IMG/VR virus record: IMGVR_UViG_3300042731_004037
Coordinates: 62,001-126,000 of that record
Source of the DNA: a virus
DNA length: 64,000 bases
Strand: one strand, 5' to 3'
Under the pieces are notes generated by a model, which was given only the letters and a program-made list of their open reading frames with translations, was not told the DNA's origin and did no database searches. A program made the position numbers and the translations under genes. Below, one piece after another: positions 9,404 to 18,619 of the stretch (position 1 is its first letter; every line of letters begins with the position of its first letter).

Positions 9404-9997
9404 ATGATACGATCAAATGCATTAGCTGGACCAAGAATGACTTTGATGGTTACAGATAATGAACGCGCTGTTGCCAAACAAGTAAAAGAGGATTTCAGAA
9501 ATATATTACAAAAACTTGACAAATCTGTAAGATCAATTACAGATTTACGCGATGCAATGGCCGAAGAACGGCCATCCAAGGAAGATCTAAAACATAAATA
9601 TCGTGGTCGTTTATTAAGGTATAGACGCAAAATACGTAATATATTTAATGAATTCTTATCTAATGTTAAAAATTCATTGGAAAAATTGTCTAAAATAAGT
9701 GATCCGGATATGGTTAGACTCCGCGAAATTATTATTGCAGAAATTGGAGAACTTTCTGATGGTGCTGAAGCCGTAATGGATTTATTAAAAGAAACAGATC
9801 GTGAGGGTTTTAGTAAAACAATTGAACAAATTACGGCTCAAATTGAGAAAAGACAAAAATCTATCATTGATGTGATAGACAATCAGTTATTTAATCATAT
9901 TGACCATGATATATTAGGGCGAATGAAAATAAGTAATTTACACTTTAACATACAGCGTAGAAAAAGAATAATAAAATATTTTATGAGGAATGGGTAA
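9404..9997 (+). CDS. Coiled-coil protein
   Basis: No family recognised. The 197-residue product is almost wholly helical and charged, with long heptad-like stretches (AKQVKEDFRNILQKLDKSV, then LKHKYRGRLLRYRRKIRN). There is no membrane segment. The ATG at 9404 has a GAGGG upstream; a second ATG at 9391 opens another frame that soon stops. The stop overlaps the next start (TAATG). A virion or scaffold-associated role is suggested only by position. Confidence 0.65.
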   Translation: MIRSNALAGPRMTLMVTDNERAVAKQVKEDFRNILQKLDKSVRSITDLRDAMAEERPSKEDLKHKYRGRLLRYRRKIRNIFNEFLSNVKNSLEKLSKISDPDMVRLREIIIAEIGELSDGAEAVMDLLKETDREGFSKTIEQITAQIEKRQKSIIDVIDNQLFNHIDHDILGRMKISNLHFNIQRRKRIIKYFMRNG

Positions 9998-10164
9998 TGG
10001 CTATAATAAAAACTGGAGATGATATGCCTGTTTTGTCGTATATTGACGAAGATGGGTCTGAAATATTTTGTGACAAATGTGGTAAAAAACTTGTTATAGT
10101 GTCAGTTGGCTCAGATCATAATAAACTTGTATGCGATCATAGTAACGACGAGGATGATAAATAA
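9997..10164 (+). CDS. Small zinc-ribbon-like protein (55 residues)
   Basis: A short gene joined to both neighbours by one-base overlaps (TAATG at each end), which supports it being translated. The product has CDKCGKKL and, 20 residues on, CDH, a plausible single zinc site. The C-terminus is acidic (NDEDDK). No further function can be inferred. Confidence 0.65.
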   Translation: MAIIKTGDDMPVLSYIDEDGSEIFCDKCGKKLVIVSVGSDHNKLVCDHSNDEDDK

Positions 10165-11312
10165 TGTTTGTAAAATTGATCAAATTGTCCGATCGCCTTA
10201 ATCAATCTGGTTTACTTAAAATGGCAAATAGAGTGGATAAATTTATTTTATCTTTAGCACAAGAAGCTGGTGGGAACATTGATCTGGTTGAACTCATTAG
10301 ATTGAAGCCAGAAGTTATTATGTCCCTTGGAAAAGCCATCAGTTTCGATTTAGTTCTAGAGCCAGACCCAGATGGGCGCGGTAATATGGTACGAGCTATT
10401 CCAAAAATTCATGATAAATGGACTGATGGCTTAAATCTTGGTGATATTAGCGATACTCCAGAATTACAAACATATATGGTCCCAGAAGCTGCAAAAGAGA
10501 CGATTAGAAAATTAGAAGAAGGTGGTTGGTTTGAAGAGGGAGCAGATTTACCAACATTATCAGAAGAAGAGTTCGAATTTGACCCAAAACATGTTGGCAG
10601 AGAAAAAGATCTGGATGAAGCATTATCTGGAACTCACGAAGTCGTTGAAAACAGGAAGCCGTTGTTTACACAGGAAGATATGAAATCAACTGAGAGAAAA
10701 ATGGCAAGTGTAGTGGAGAATAAAATTAGATCTGTGTTGGTAAAAATGGCTGATGAATTCGATCAAGAAAGAAAATTTGATCTTGCCTCTGAAGTTGATC
10801 GTGCTTTAAAATCATTTTCGGCCCGCCCAAAAGCCCCACTTAAAAAATTAGACGATAAGGTTAAAAAGAATTTAATTATTTTTGTACATGACGCCGATCA
10901 AAATAATTCAAAATCCATTAAAAGTCTTAATGAACTTTTTAGACGTCTACGGTATTTCGATTTTTCTGATTCGGCGAAAGATTTAGGATTAGACAAGATA
11001 GTTAAAGACATGGAGAAAACCCAAGAAGGTTTAGAGTCAGCCAAAAAGAGATTTTTTGAATTAATGCACGGCAAGAAACCATCTAAAAAAGATTTAGAGG
11101 AAATGTTTAACAATATTGTCGATGCCGTTAAACATGATGAAGGTCAAAATACTTTAGATTTTTTTGATGCTAATTCTGACGATGAAAAAGCAATAGATGC
11201 AGAAGATAGTAATGATGAATGTGATTCCACAGAAGAAGTAGAAATGTCTGATGAAATGGAAGAAGAATTAGAAAAATTTTTAGAAGGTATTGAAGAAGAC
11301 GAAGAGGATTGA
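10164..11312 (+). CDS. Protein with two LD motifs and acidic C-terminus
   Basis: Residues 2-36 hold an LD-type helix (FVKLIKLSDRLNQSGLLKMA) ending in SLAQEAGG. A second lies near 190 (LVKMADEFDQERKFDLASEV) and ends in SFSARPK. The last 45 residues are extremely acidic (TEEVEMSDEMEEELEKFLEG). The rest is helical. No enzyme motif is visible. It immediately precedes the protease-scaffold gene; the stop lies just ahead of that gene's SD. A scaffold or internal head role is a reasonable inference. Confidence 0.65.
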   Translation: MFVKLIKLSDRLNQSGLLKMANRVDKFILSLAQEAGGNIDLVELIRLKPEVIMSLGKAISFDLVLEPDPDGRGNMVRAIPKIHDKWTDGLNLGDISDTPELQTYMVPEAAKETIRKLEEGGWFEEGADLPTLSEEEFEFDPKHVGREKDLDEALSGTHEVVENRKPLFTQEDMKSTERKMASVVENKIRSVLVKMADEFDQERKFDLASEVDRALKSFSARPKAPLKKLDDKVKKNLIIFVHDADQNNSKSIKSLNELFRRLRYFDFSDSAKDLGLDKIVKDMEKTQEGLESAKKRFFELMHGKKPSKKDLEEMFNNIVDAVKHDEGQNTLDFFDANSDDEKAIDAEDSNDECDSTEEVEMSDEMEEELEKFLEGIEEDEED

Positions 11313-11323
11313 GGAGTTTTAAA

Positions 11324-14300
11324 ATGCTTGAAAAATTTGGTGAAAATTTAACATTCAGTTCCGAAAAAAATATTTTGTCGCCAAAACAGGCCCTTAAGGA
11401 TGAATTGGTATTAAAAAGATTTGTTAAATTAGCCAAAAAATTACGAAGAGTTGCTCCAAAAGCTAAAGATTTTTTATACGGACATGCGGTTATTATGCAT
11501 GCAGCTGAAGCTTCTTTGGTAAATCAAGAGACTGGCGAACCGAATATGAATAAAAACGGCAAGCCTGTGTCTGGGTTTTTTGAAGAGTTTAAAAACAAAA
11601 GTGGCAAAAATTCGGTTAGATGGGTTTCGACAGATAATATAATGCCATATAAAAATGCCAATGGAGATATATTTAGTGAAGCTGAACTTATCAAAGCATA
11701 TAAACTGTGGATTGGAAAACCACTTTGCAAGGATCATCGTTCGGATAGCGTTGATGGAATCCGCGGGATAATTATTGATACATATTATGATCCAAAATTT
11801 AAGCGTGTTCATGCGTTGTTTGCATTAGATAAAAAGAATTATGCGGATTTGGCGCGCAAAGTTGAGACTGGATACGCAAATTGTGTTTCTATGGGAACAG
11901 CAGTTGGGCGGTCTGTGTGTACTGAGTGCGGGAATGTGGCCGTCACAGAGAAAGAATATTGTCCGTGTATTCTTGCTAGGAAGAATTATGGTGAAATTAA
12001 TTTAGATCTGTCACCGATTGAACTTAGTTTAGTTGTTAATGGGGCTGATGGCAGGGCTAAAATAAGGAATATTATAGCTAGTCTAAATACTTATGTGCAA
12101 AATAAGCAAGATAGAATAGATGAACTTACGCACCAAAGATGTGTAAACCCAACTGAATTACAAAGTCTAGCTGATACTGTTAATGAGATACGAATAAAAA
12201 TTAGTAGTTTGATGCAAAGTGAAAATTTAGAAAAAGCTGCTGAAATGGACGAGGATAAAGCCAGAACTCTTGCTCAACTTACAGCTACTTATAGAGAGCT
12301 GAAAGAGGCGGGTGCTGAAAAAGCAGCAGCAGAAATATTAGCAGAAATTACAAAATTGATCAGTAAAGATAAATCGATTGAAAAAATAGAAGATGAGACT
12401 ATACCACCTATGAGACCTACTCCTGGTGGTCCAAGTTGGAGCCCCATGTCAGAAGAGGGTGTAGAAGGACTGCCAACTTCTACACCATTGTCTGGGATAC
12501 CAACAGAAAGATATGCAAGTAAAGAAGGAGACAAGCAGGGTGCTTATTTAGAAGAATTACGTCTCCTTCGATCCAAGGTGGAAAGTATGCAAAAATCATT
12601 AAACGAACTTAAAAAAGTCTCTAAGGAGGAGAACAACATGAATTCTGCGAGATTGCGTGCTCGTGCAAAGGCACGAAGAGCTTATTGGTTAGGCGGTGGT
12701 GGCGTTAATGAGCCTACTCCTGGAAAACCAAAGTATGAAAAAGAGGATGCAGAAAGCATTCGAAATAAAGAAGACAAACAAATGACAGGTCAGCCATTAG
12801 AAACAGGATCAGAAGGTTTGCACCCTGGCGATGAGGAAAAATTACGTGACGCTGGTCGTAATGGACTAAACTTGAGTAAAGCTAAATTAGAAGAAAGGGC
12901 AATGAAACGTCGAGCTTATTGGTTAGGCGGTGGTGGTGTTAATGAGCCTACTCCTGGAAAACCAAAGTATGAAAAAGACCCAATGGCAGAGAAAGTTCGC
13001 AATAATGAAGACAAACATCTTCAGGGATTGTATGATATGGGCGGAAAAGATGGCACTGTTCCTGGCGATATGGAACTTAAGAAAAAGTTACTTCGTGCCA
13101 AGCTTAGCGCAAAATTTACAAAAGTTGCTGATCATGATGGACAGCTATGTAAAAGTGCCTCTAGATGGGATATTTATGCTGGTGGCAAGCTTATTTTGAC
13201 GGCTACCGGCTCCGAAATTTTTGGTGATGATATAGATGAGAATTGGGATTACCTGAGTTCCAGAGAATATGGCGGAGATGTTATAAAGTATATTCGTTCT
13301 GAAGGATTCGATCGCGTTGCTTATTTATTGAAGGGAGCCCAACCTCCTATGACAGATCCATTAGCAGGTGGAGCAGGTGGAGCAGGTGGTGAAATGGCTC
13401 CAATAGGAGATCAATTAGGAGAACCTATTCCTTCAGAAGGTGGAGAAACAGCTCCTAAAGATTCCGAAAAGCCAGTTGAAGTTAAACAGCCAAAAGAAGA
13501 GACGCAAGGTAAAATTGATTCAGCATTAAATGCTATGGAAGAAAAAATTGCTGAAATTCGTGATCTAGCTTCAGGTATGGAAGAAGAATTAGTTGATATT
13601 GATGTTAATATCGATGAGGACTCCAAGGGTGAAGCTGCTGAAAAGACGCCAGAGATGGCACCAATGGAAGGTGCATTGGCTTCTCGCGAAGAAGTTCTAA
13701 AAGTAGAATCTCTTCTGAACGAGTCAGCTGATGAACTAGCCCTTATTAGTGAAGCGCTGGATGGTGAAGTGAATGAAAGATTGCTTAAGGCAGCTGAACA
13801 AGCATGGGAAGACTCACAAACTATTCTTAAAGAAACTTCTATGGTTCTTGAGGCTAAGAAAAATAAAGATAAGAAAGAAGAGAAAGATGAAAACGACAAG
13901 AAAGATAAAAAAGAAGAGAAGGCTAAAAATGAGGATGAAAAATATGAGAAGAAAGAAGCTGGTAAACTTCCTCCTGGTCTAGAGAAATTCCAAAAAGAGA
14001 AAGGTAAAGACAAAGATAAGAAAGACGATAAGGATAAAGACGATAAGGATAAGAAAGAAGAGAAAGATGAAAACGACAAGGAAGATAAAAAAGAAGCCCA
14101 AAAACTTTTAGAAGATGCATTAAAAATTAGATCCGAAAATCGCGCAGCCTTGCTAGCAAAAGCTATGGGTAATGGACAGTTTTGTGAGCAGTGTGGATCC
14201 AAATTAGTTCCTGGTCAAGCGCATGACTGTGGTGTGCCGGCCGATGACTGTGTTGTCACCGAAGTAGATACTGATGATAGTTTAGAGGATCTTATTAATG

Positions 14301-15106
14301 ATTCTTCTAGTTATGCTGATGACGAGGTTGTTGAGAGTGAAGCCTCTCTTAAGGAAGCACGCAAAAGAGCTCGTGAAGAGTTAGTTGTACAAGCAACTGA
14401 TAAGATACTTGGAAAGTATGAGCTTGATCTTGGTAAAGCAGAAAATGCGACAGAGAAAACTTATTTTGAAGCTCATCCCGGTGGAAAAGGCACTATGACT
14501 GAATTAACCCACACTAAGACTGATGAAGCAAAAGTCGAGACAATATCTGAAATTCATGATGCCATGCGTGATGTTGCTGAATCTGGCCCACGCAATGTGC
14601 GTGAAGCAGCGATGAAATTACAGGAGCAGTTTGTCAAGGGAGCACTCAAAGTAGAAGATTTAGATAAACTAGTAGCAGAAGGCAAAGTAGATTCGGCGGC
14701 AGCATCATACTGGAAGAAATATTGGAGCCAAGGTCCAGACACGGGAAGTTTTGGTGCTGATCTAAGTAAAGATTTTGCTGGCAAGAAAAAAGAAGCTGAA
14801 GACAAAACGTATAAAGTAAAGCTACGTCGGGCTTATGATCTTGGTCTTATGGCTCAAGAAAAAGGTATGATAGAACCAAGTCGAGTTGCCCTAGATACAT
14901 ATGTCGATGAAATTATGAAGTTTGACAATGCGGCTTTTGAGTCGACTAAGCGCATTGTGGCTAGTATGAAATCTAACAAAAAGTCTGGTAAATTACCAGT
15001 AGTTGGCGCCGATGCAGCTACAAAAGCTATGGAAGTTACTGCAAGTGCAGATCCAGTGGTAGAACCAAATTTAGTTACGCAATTGAACGGACTAGGTTGG
15101 AAGTAA
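11324..15106 (+). CDS. Prohead maturation protease fused to a scaffold-like region
   Basis: The ATG at 11324 is chosen because GAGGAG lies seven bases upstream; an in-frame TTG at 11309 has no such site. Residues 45-240 fit the herpesvirus-assemblin-like prohead protease fold. A His in PLCKDHRSD (near 133), the IIDTYYD strand, and a Ser in ANCVSMGT (near 187) are candidate catalytic residues. A cysteine cluster (CTECGN, YCPC) follows. The remaining 1000 residues are scaffold-like: helical segments, two copies of an RAYWLGGGGVNEPTPGKPKY module, a KDE-rich tract near 845-925, a CEQCGSK zinc-ribbon-like site, and an AHPGGKGTMTELTHTKTDE block shared with the 18620 and 22651 genes. Protease-scaffold fusion parallels herpesvirus UL26. 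The protease call is motif-based; the scaffold role is inferred. Confidence 0.75.
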   Translation: MLEKFGENLTFSSEKNILSPKQALKDELVLKRFVKLAKKLRRVAPKAKDFLYGHAVIMHAAEASLVNQETGEPNMNKNGKPVSGFFEEFKNKSGKNSVRWVSTDNIMPYKNANGDIFSEAELIKAYKLWIGKPLCKDHRSDSVDGIRGIIIDTYYDPKFKRVHALFALDKKNYADLARKVETGYANCVSMGTAVGRSVCTECGNVAVTEKEYCPCILARKNYGEINLDLSPIELSLVVNGADGRAKIRNIIASLNTYVQNKQDRIDELTHQRCVNPTELQSLADTVNEIRIKISSLMQSENLEKAAEMDEDKARTLAQLTATYRELKEAGAEKAAAEILAEITKLISKDKSIEKIEDETIPPMRPTPGGPSWSPMSEEGVEGLPTSTPLSGIPTERYASKEGDKQGAYLEELRLLRSKVESMQKSLNELKKVSKEENNMNSARLRARAKARRAYWLGGGGVNEPTPGKPKYEKEDAESIRNKEDKQMTGQPLETGSEGLHPGDEEKLRDAGRNGLNLSKAKLEERAMKRRAYWLGGGGVNEPTPGKPKYEKDPMAEKVRNNEDKHLQGLYDMGGKDGTVPGDMELKKKLLRAKLSAKFTKVADHDGQLCKSASRWDIYAGGKLILTATGSEIFGDDIDENWDYLSSREYGGDVIKYIRSEGFDRVAYLLKGAQPPMTDPLAGGAGGAGGEMAPIGDQLGEPIPSEGGETAPKDSEKPVEVKQPKEETQGKIDSALNAMEEKIAEIRDLASGMEEELVDIDVNIDEDSKGEAAEKTPEMAPMEGALASREEVLKVESLLNESADELALISEALDGEVNERLLKAAEQAWEDSQTILKETSMVLEAKKNKDKKEEKDENDKKDKKEEKAKNEDEKYEKKEAGKLPPGLEKFQKEKGKDKDKKDDKDKDDKDKKEEKDENDKEDKKEAQKLLEDALKIRSENRAALLAKAMGNGQFCEQCGSKLVPGQAHDCGVPADDCVVTEVDTDDSLEDLINDSSSYADDEVVESEASLKEARKRAREELVVQATDKILGKYELDLGKAENATEKTYFEAHPGGKGTMTELTHTKTDEAKVETISEIHDAMRDVAESGPRNVREAAMKLQEQFVKGALKVEDLDKLVAEGKVDSAAASYWKKYWSQGPDTGSFGADLSKDFAGKKKEAEDKTYKVKLRRAYDLGLMAQEKGMIEPSRVALDTYVDEIMKFDNAAFESTKRIVASMKSNKKSGKLPVVGADAATKAMEVTASADPVVEPNLVTQLNGLGWK
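12678..12978 (+). repeat. Two near-identical 67-base direct repeats within the protease-scaffold gene
   Basis: Bases 12678-12744 and 12912-12978 are almost identical and encode RAYWLGGGGVNEPTPGKPKY plus EK. Each is followed by a similar spacer ending in a PGD motif. This is an in-frame internal duplication. Confidence 0.85.
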
Positions 15107-15140
15107 TTGATATCTATTAACCTTATGTAGCAGAATTCAT

Positions 15141-15175
15141 ATAGGGAAGAATGCTTATGTCGCGTTCTTCCCTAT
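15141..15175. terminator. 11-bp hairpin after the protease-scaffold gene
   Basis: ATAGGGAAGAA pairs perfectly with TTCTTCCCTAT across a 13-base loop, 35 bases past the stop at 15106. There is no U-run, so it may be an attenuator or processing site instead of a full terminator. Confidence 0.45.
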
Positions 15176-15199
15176 CTCCTTACCTACAGGATTATAATT

Positions 15200-15370
15200 A
15201 TGAGTATAAAAAACCTGTTGGCATGCTTGGAATTTCAAAATGAAATTAGCGAGTTAAAAAAGTTAGGTCTTACTGAAGAAGAAATAGTTGGATTTTTTGA
15301 GTTTAATTGGGATATTCATAAAAGTATATTTGACTATTTGATCGGAACAAACACAGATGCTCAAAACTAG
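15200..15370 (+). CDS. Small helical protein (56 residues)
   Basis: A short gene between the hairpin and the next gene, which it overlaps by 14 bases. The product (MSIKNLLACLEFQNEISELK, then LGLTEEEIVGFFEF) is amphipathic and helical. An ACAGG lies about ten bases upstream of the ATG. No family recognised. Confidence 0.5.
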   Translation: MSIKNLLACLEFQNEISELKKLGLTEEEIVGFFEFNWDIHKSIFDYLIGTNTDAQN

Positions 15371-16688
15371 AGATGAAATAATGTTTGAATTCGCGGCTAA
15401 TATATTAGATATTATTAGCCCTCCACCTTTACCTGTCACTGAACAACTAAAGCCGTATCCTAGAACTGAACAATTAGAGGGTCTAGAAGAAGAAAAACCG
15501 GATATAGGGGGTGCTCCAGCTATACCAATTCCAATAGAACAACCTATTCCACAAATGATTGCTCCTGAATCTTATCAAAATGTTGAGGAATTAAAGAGTG
15601 ATTTTGGAGTAGAACATGTCGAACAACCCTGGTTAGATCCTAATGCTGGCAGTCCTGAATGGGTGGCCAAGAATTATCCATATGCTTATTTAAAAGGACA
15701 CGATCCATTTTTAGGCTATGCATCAGATCCAACTAATACCAAATTGACCAAAGAGCTTATTAATAAAATAGTAGAAGAAGAGCCTGAAAAATATTTTGAA
15801 TGGGAAATGTATAGAAGGAAACCTGGAGATGACCCTGTATGGATGAAAAGAGCGGCTGAAAATTTGATTAATACTGATCCAGAGACAGCACTTATATTAC
15901 ATATTTTTGCTTTTTTCCATAGACCAGGAATGAAAGAGCTTTTGCCAAAATTATGGGAAAAATCTATAGACAATGAATTGAAGAAAACACCTGAAACTGA
16001 TAAAAGTAATATATTTCCTGGCATTCTACATTATCGTATGAGGTCATTATTGAAGAAGATATCCGAAGAAATCCCCGAGTTTTATGATACTATAAAGGAT
16101 TCTCCATATGCAGAAAGATTTAAAAAAGCAGAATCGAAACAAAGGTCAATAAGCACGAGAGAAACTGCTGACGGGCGTGGGTCTCTCGTTTGGTTGGCGA
16201 AACATTATCCTAAAACATATCTGCGTGGCAATGATATATGGAAGGATAAAAGAGTAAGAGATGGGCGCGATCCACGTGCTACAGAGATTGCTATGAACAA
16301 TTTAATAGAATATAATCCTATTAAATATTTTGAATGGGGATTACGTCGGCCACATGATTTAAAGAAATGGATGGGCAAAGCAATTACAGAATCGATCAAA
16401 CGTCATCCCCATGAAGTATTAATGTTTGATTTGTATAAACAAGGCCCGGAGATATACAGTATGTTGCCTGATTTATGGAACAATCTGATTAGATTTGAGA
16501 AAGAAAGAATTAAAAATATTCCTGAAACATATTTATTTAAAGATAGAATTTTTAACAAGATGCGTCGTTTGGCTGGCGAGATAGCCAGAACACATCCTGA
16601 TTTTTATATAAATAATATTCCTAATATTTTCAAGACTAAACAGTTTAACGACTGGGCTACAAATGCTTTCAGAGAGAAGCATAAGTAA
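15357..16688 (+). CDS. Protein with internally duplicated helical domain
   Basis: After an N-terminal MLKTRDEIMFEFA, which resembles the starts of the 16706 and 62740 products, comes a Pro-rich linker and then two diverged copies of a domain of about 140 residues. Copy one begins SPEWVAKNYPYAYLKGHDPF (near 100) and copy two SLVWLAKHYPKTYLRGNDIW (near 275). Both have a later KYFEW motif and a WMxxA helix. No enzymatic motif is visible. The duplicated, all-helical architecture suggests a binding or structural role. The shared N-terminal motif supports the ATG at 15357 over a later in-frame ATG at 15381. Confidence 0.65.
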   Translation: MLKTRDEIMFEFAANILDIISPPPLPVTEQLKPYPRTEQLEGLEEEKPDIGGAPAIPIPIEQPIPQMIAPESYQNVEELKSDFGVEHVEQPWLDPNAGSPEWVAKNYPYAYLKGHDPFLGYASDPTNTKLTKELINKIVEEEPEKYFEWEMYRRKPGDDPVWMKRAAENLINTDPETALILHIFAFFHRPGMKELLPKLWEKSIDNELKKTPETDKSNIFPGILHYRMRSLLKKISEEIPEFYDTIKDSPYAERFKKAESKQRSISTRETADGRGSLVWLAKHYPKTYLRGNDIWKDKRVRDGRDPRATEIAMNNLIEYNPIKYFEWGLRRPHDLKKWMGKAITESIKRHPHEVLMFDLYKQGPEIYSMLPDLWNNLIRFEKERIKNIPETYLFKDRIFNKMRRLAGEIARTHPDFYINNIPNIFKTKQFNDWATNAFREKHK

Positions 16689-16705
16689 AAACAAGGAGAT
16701 ATAAA

Positions 16706-17032
16706 ATGACACGAGCTGGAGACGAAATGATTTTAGAACTTGCATCCTTATTAAATACTGATATGGTTAAGAATGCAGCTAAAAAAGATGAAAATGATAA
16801 AGATGAAAATGATAAAGATGAAAAAGACGAGGAAGAAAAGAAAGATGAGGCAAAGGATAAGGAAAAAGAAAAAAATGATAAAAAAGCCAGCTTAATAAGT
16901 GTGGTTAATGATTTGGTGAAACTGGCTGGTGAACTTGATGACATGGGCGCTGAAGAAGCATCTAATTTAGTTGATGATGCATTAAAGACTATTGTTGATA
17001 GCTTTCAATCAGACAAGTCGTCCGAAGAGTAA
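16706..17032 (+). CDS. KDE-rich protein with C-terminal LD motif
   Basis: It starts MTRAGDEMILELASLL after a good AAGGAG. Residues 28-58 are an almost pure K/D/E/N tract made of DEN-DKDEN-type repeats, resembling the charged tract of the protease-scaffold protein. The C-terminal 40 residues are an LD motif (LVKLAGELDDMGAEEASNLV). A charged spacer plus a helical tag fits a scaffold-associated or internal head protein, by inference. Confidence 0.65.
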   Translation: MTRAGDEMILELASLLNTDMVKNAAKKDENDKDENDKDEKDEEEKKDEAKDKEKEKNDKKASLISVVNDLVKLAGELDDMGAEEASNLVDDALKTIVDSFQSDKSSEE

Positions 17033-17108
17033 TAATAGATATTTTTTAATTAAAATAGTGAATGTAACATAAGTTGTTTTTTAGGGAAAATAAAATAACA
17101 ACTCTGGC

Positions 17109-17819
17109 GTGTCCAGGAGGTGTGTCATACTTAGGTTAATACAGATTGGCAACACTTTGCCATTAAGTTTTCCAGTAAATCCTTCTTCTGAGTTTCAACC
17201 TGGGCAAGTTGCTCAGTTGAATGTCATTGGCAATGAAATAGTTTGTGGTGTTTCAGATGGAACAGCACCTATTGGAATTATCGATGATATTAATACATCT
17301 GCTTTTACTCGTCCTATGATAGATGAGGTTGTAGTAATACCAGCGGTTGGAACACATGATGGTTATGGTAGATATGTATCAGTGATTGATGTCATGAAAG
17401 ATCTCAGAAAACCTAGCATTGTTAGAAGTAGTTTTACCTGCGACATTGAAGGTTTAATTTTGAATGATAATAATGGAATCCTAATTGCTCCAGCAGGTAC
17501 GCCATTAAATTGGGATGCCGATGGAGACGGCGTACCAGATTCCATTCGTACAATAGTTAGTTACATATATCGTATAGCTAATATTCCGGGTGACAATACT
17601 ACGATTGGTAGTGGTAGAATTACAGTTTGGTTTGGTCGTGGAATATTTGAGACAGATCAATATGATGCAAAGAAAAGATATGTAGTAAATGCTACGTTAT
17701 TTTGTAATGGAGATGGACTTTTTACTACCGAGCAGCCAACACCAAGTCATCCTGGGATTGCTATGGTAACTGGTCCACCAAGCGGAATTAATACTACATT
17801 AGAATTAATTTGGTTTTAA
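17109..17819 (+). CDS. Virion structural protein (head-associated, beta-rich)
   Basis: The frame opens with GTG at 17109, but the only strong Shine-Dalgarno (AGGAGG, 17115-17120) lies inside that reading. It points to an in-frame ATA at 17127, so a non-AUG start is possible. The product is beta-rich (FPVNPSSEFQPGQVAQLNVI, then GVSDGTAPIGIIDD). Its IGSGRITVWFGRGIF matches the GSGKVTLWDKGGLY of the decoration-type protein at 24852, which suggests related virion folds. I recall similar proteins among phage head genes but cannot name the role. Confidence 0.65.
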   Translation: MSRRCVILRLIQIGNTLPLSFPVNPSSEFQPGQVAQLNVIGNEIVCGVSDGTAPIGIIDDINTSAFTRPMIDEVVVIPAVGTHDGYGRYVSVIDVMKDLRKPSIVRSSFTCDIEGLILNDNNGILIAPAGTPLNWDADGDGVPDSIRTIVSYIYRIANIPGDNTTIGSGRITVWFGRGIFETDQYDAKKRYVVNATLFCNGDGLFTTEQPTPSHPGIAMVTGPPSGINTTLELIWF

Positions 17820-17899
17820 ATATGGTTTCGTTGTGTCTAGGATAAATTGTGCGCTATTCAAACAATCTAAAATTTAAGAAAAAGTTCTAAGGAGCAATA

Positions 17900-18574
17900 A
17901 TGTTTACTCTTAATGACGAATACACACTAAAACTTGCTTGCGATATGATTCGCAATGAAAAAGATAGAATTGTATCTATGGGTCTTGCTACTAGTGGTGA
18001 TTTAAGAAAATGGATAGACCCAATAATTCGACAAGCTAGCGATGAAACTTTATTAGTTGTGCTAAATGATTTATACAATAATCTTAAATCAATATGTCTG
18101 CGTGGAGATTTTGAAAGATTATCTAGTAAGAATAGTTTAATGGAAATCTTATTCGATGGTAATGATCCGGTTGGTATGGGACGTGGTGGGCCTCCTGGTA
18201 GTGGCCCTAATCCAGAATGCCCCTTGAAAAAAGACAAAGACAAGGATGAAAAAGATAGTGATAGAGAAGATGAAGATGAAAAAGATAGTGATAGAGAAGA
18301 TAATGATGAAAATGAAGATGATGCTCAGACTTCGGAAGTAACTAGCGGGGCCGAGGAAGCTGTAGAAGAAGGCTTGGCTACACCAGAATCTGGGTTAGTT
18401 ACGATATATTCAGCTCTCGAAGATATGGCTTATAAACATGGCACAATGGGTAATCATAAGACTGCCTATAAGATTGAACGTACTATAAGAAATATAAAAC
18501 ATATAGCTTCTTCTTTGAGCAATGAAGATATTAAGAAAATGATAAATGAGCTTAATAATATATCTGCCGGCTAA
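17900..18574 (+). CDS. Protein with acidic repeat tract
   Basis: The N-terminal 100 residues are helical (EYTLKLACDMIRNEKDRIV). A Gly/Pro-rich turn is followed by an acidic stretch containing a tandem EDEKDSDRED duplication. The C-terminal 60 residues are helical (LEDMAYKHGTMGNHKTAYKI) and resemble a degenerate LD motif. A strong AAGGAG precedes the ATG. No family recognised; the charged linker matches other scaffold-zone genes. Confidence 0.6.
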   Translation: MFTLNDEYTLKLACDMIRNEKDRIVSMGLATSGDLRKWIDPIIRQASDETLLVVLNDLYNNLKSICLRGDFERLSSKNSLMEILFDGNDPVGMGRGGPPGSGPNPECPLKKDKDKDEKDSDREDEDEKDSDREDNDENEDDAQTSEVTSGAEEAVEEGLATPESGLVTIYSALEDMAYKHGTMGNHKTAYKIERTIRNIKHIASSLSNEDIKKMINELNNISAG

Positions 18575-18619
18575 AGTGGAAATAATTTTTAAAATTTTAT
18601 ATATATTCTGGAGATAATA

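Noticed and set aside
13411-14202. Long minus-strand open frame (263 codons) opposite the scaffold region
   Set aside because: It is Ser/Phe/Leu-rich, the antisense of a K/D/E repeat tract. It has no ribosome site or neighbours on that strand.
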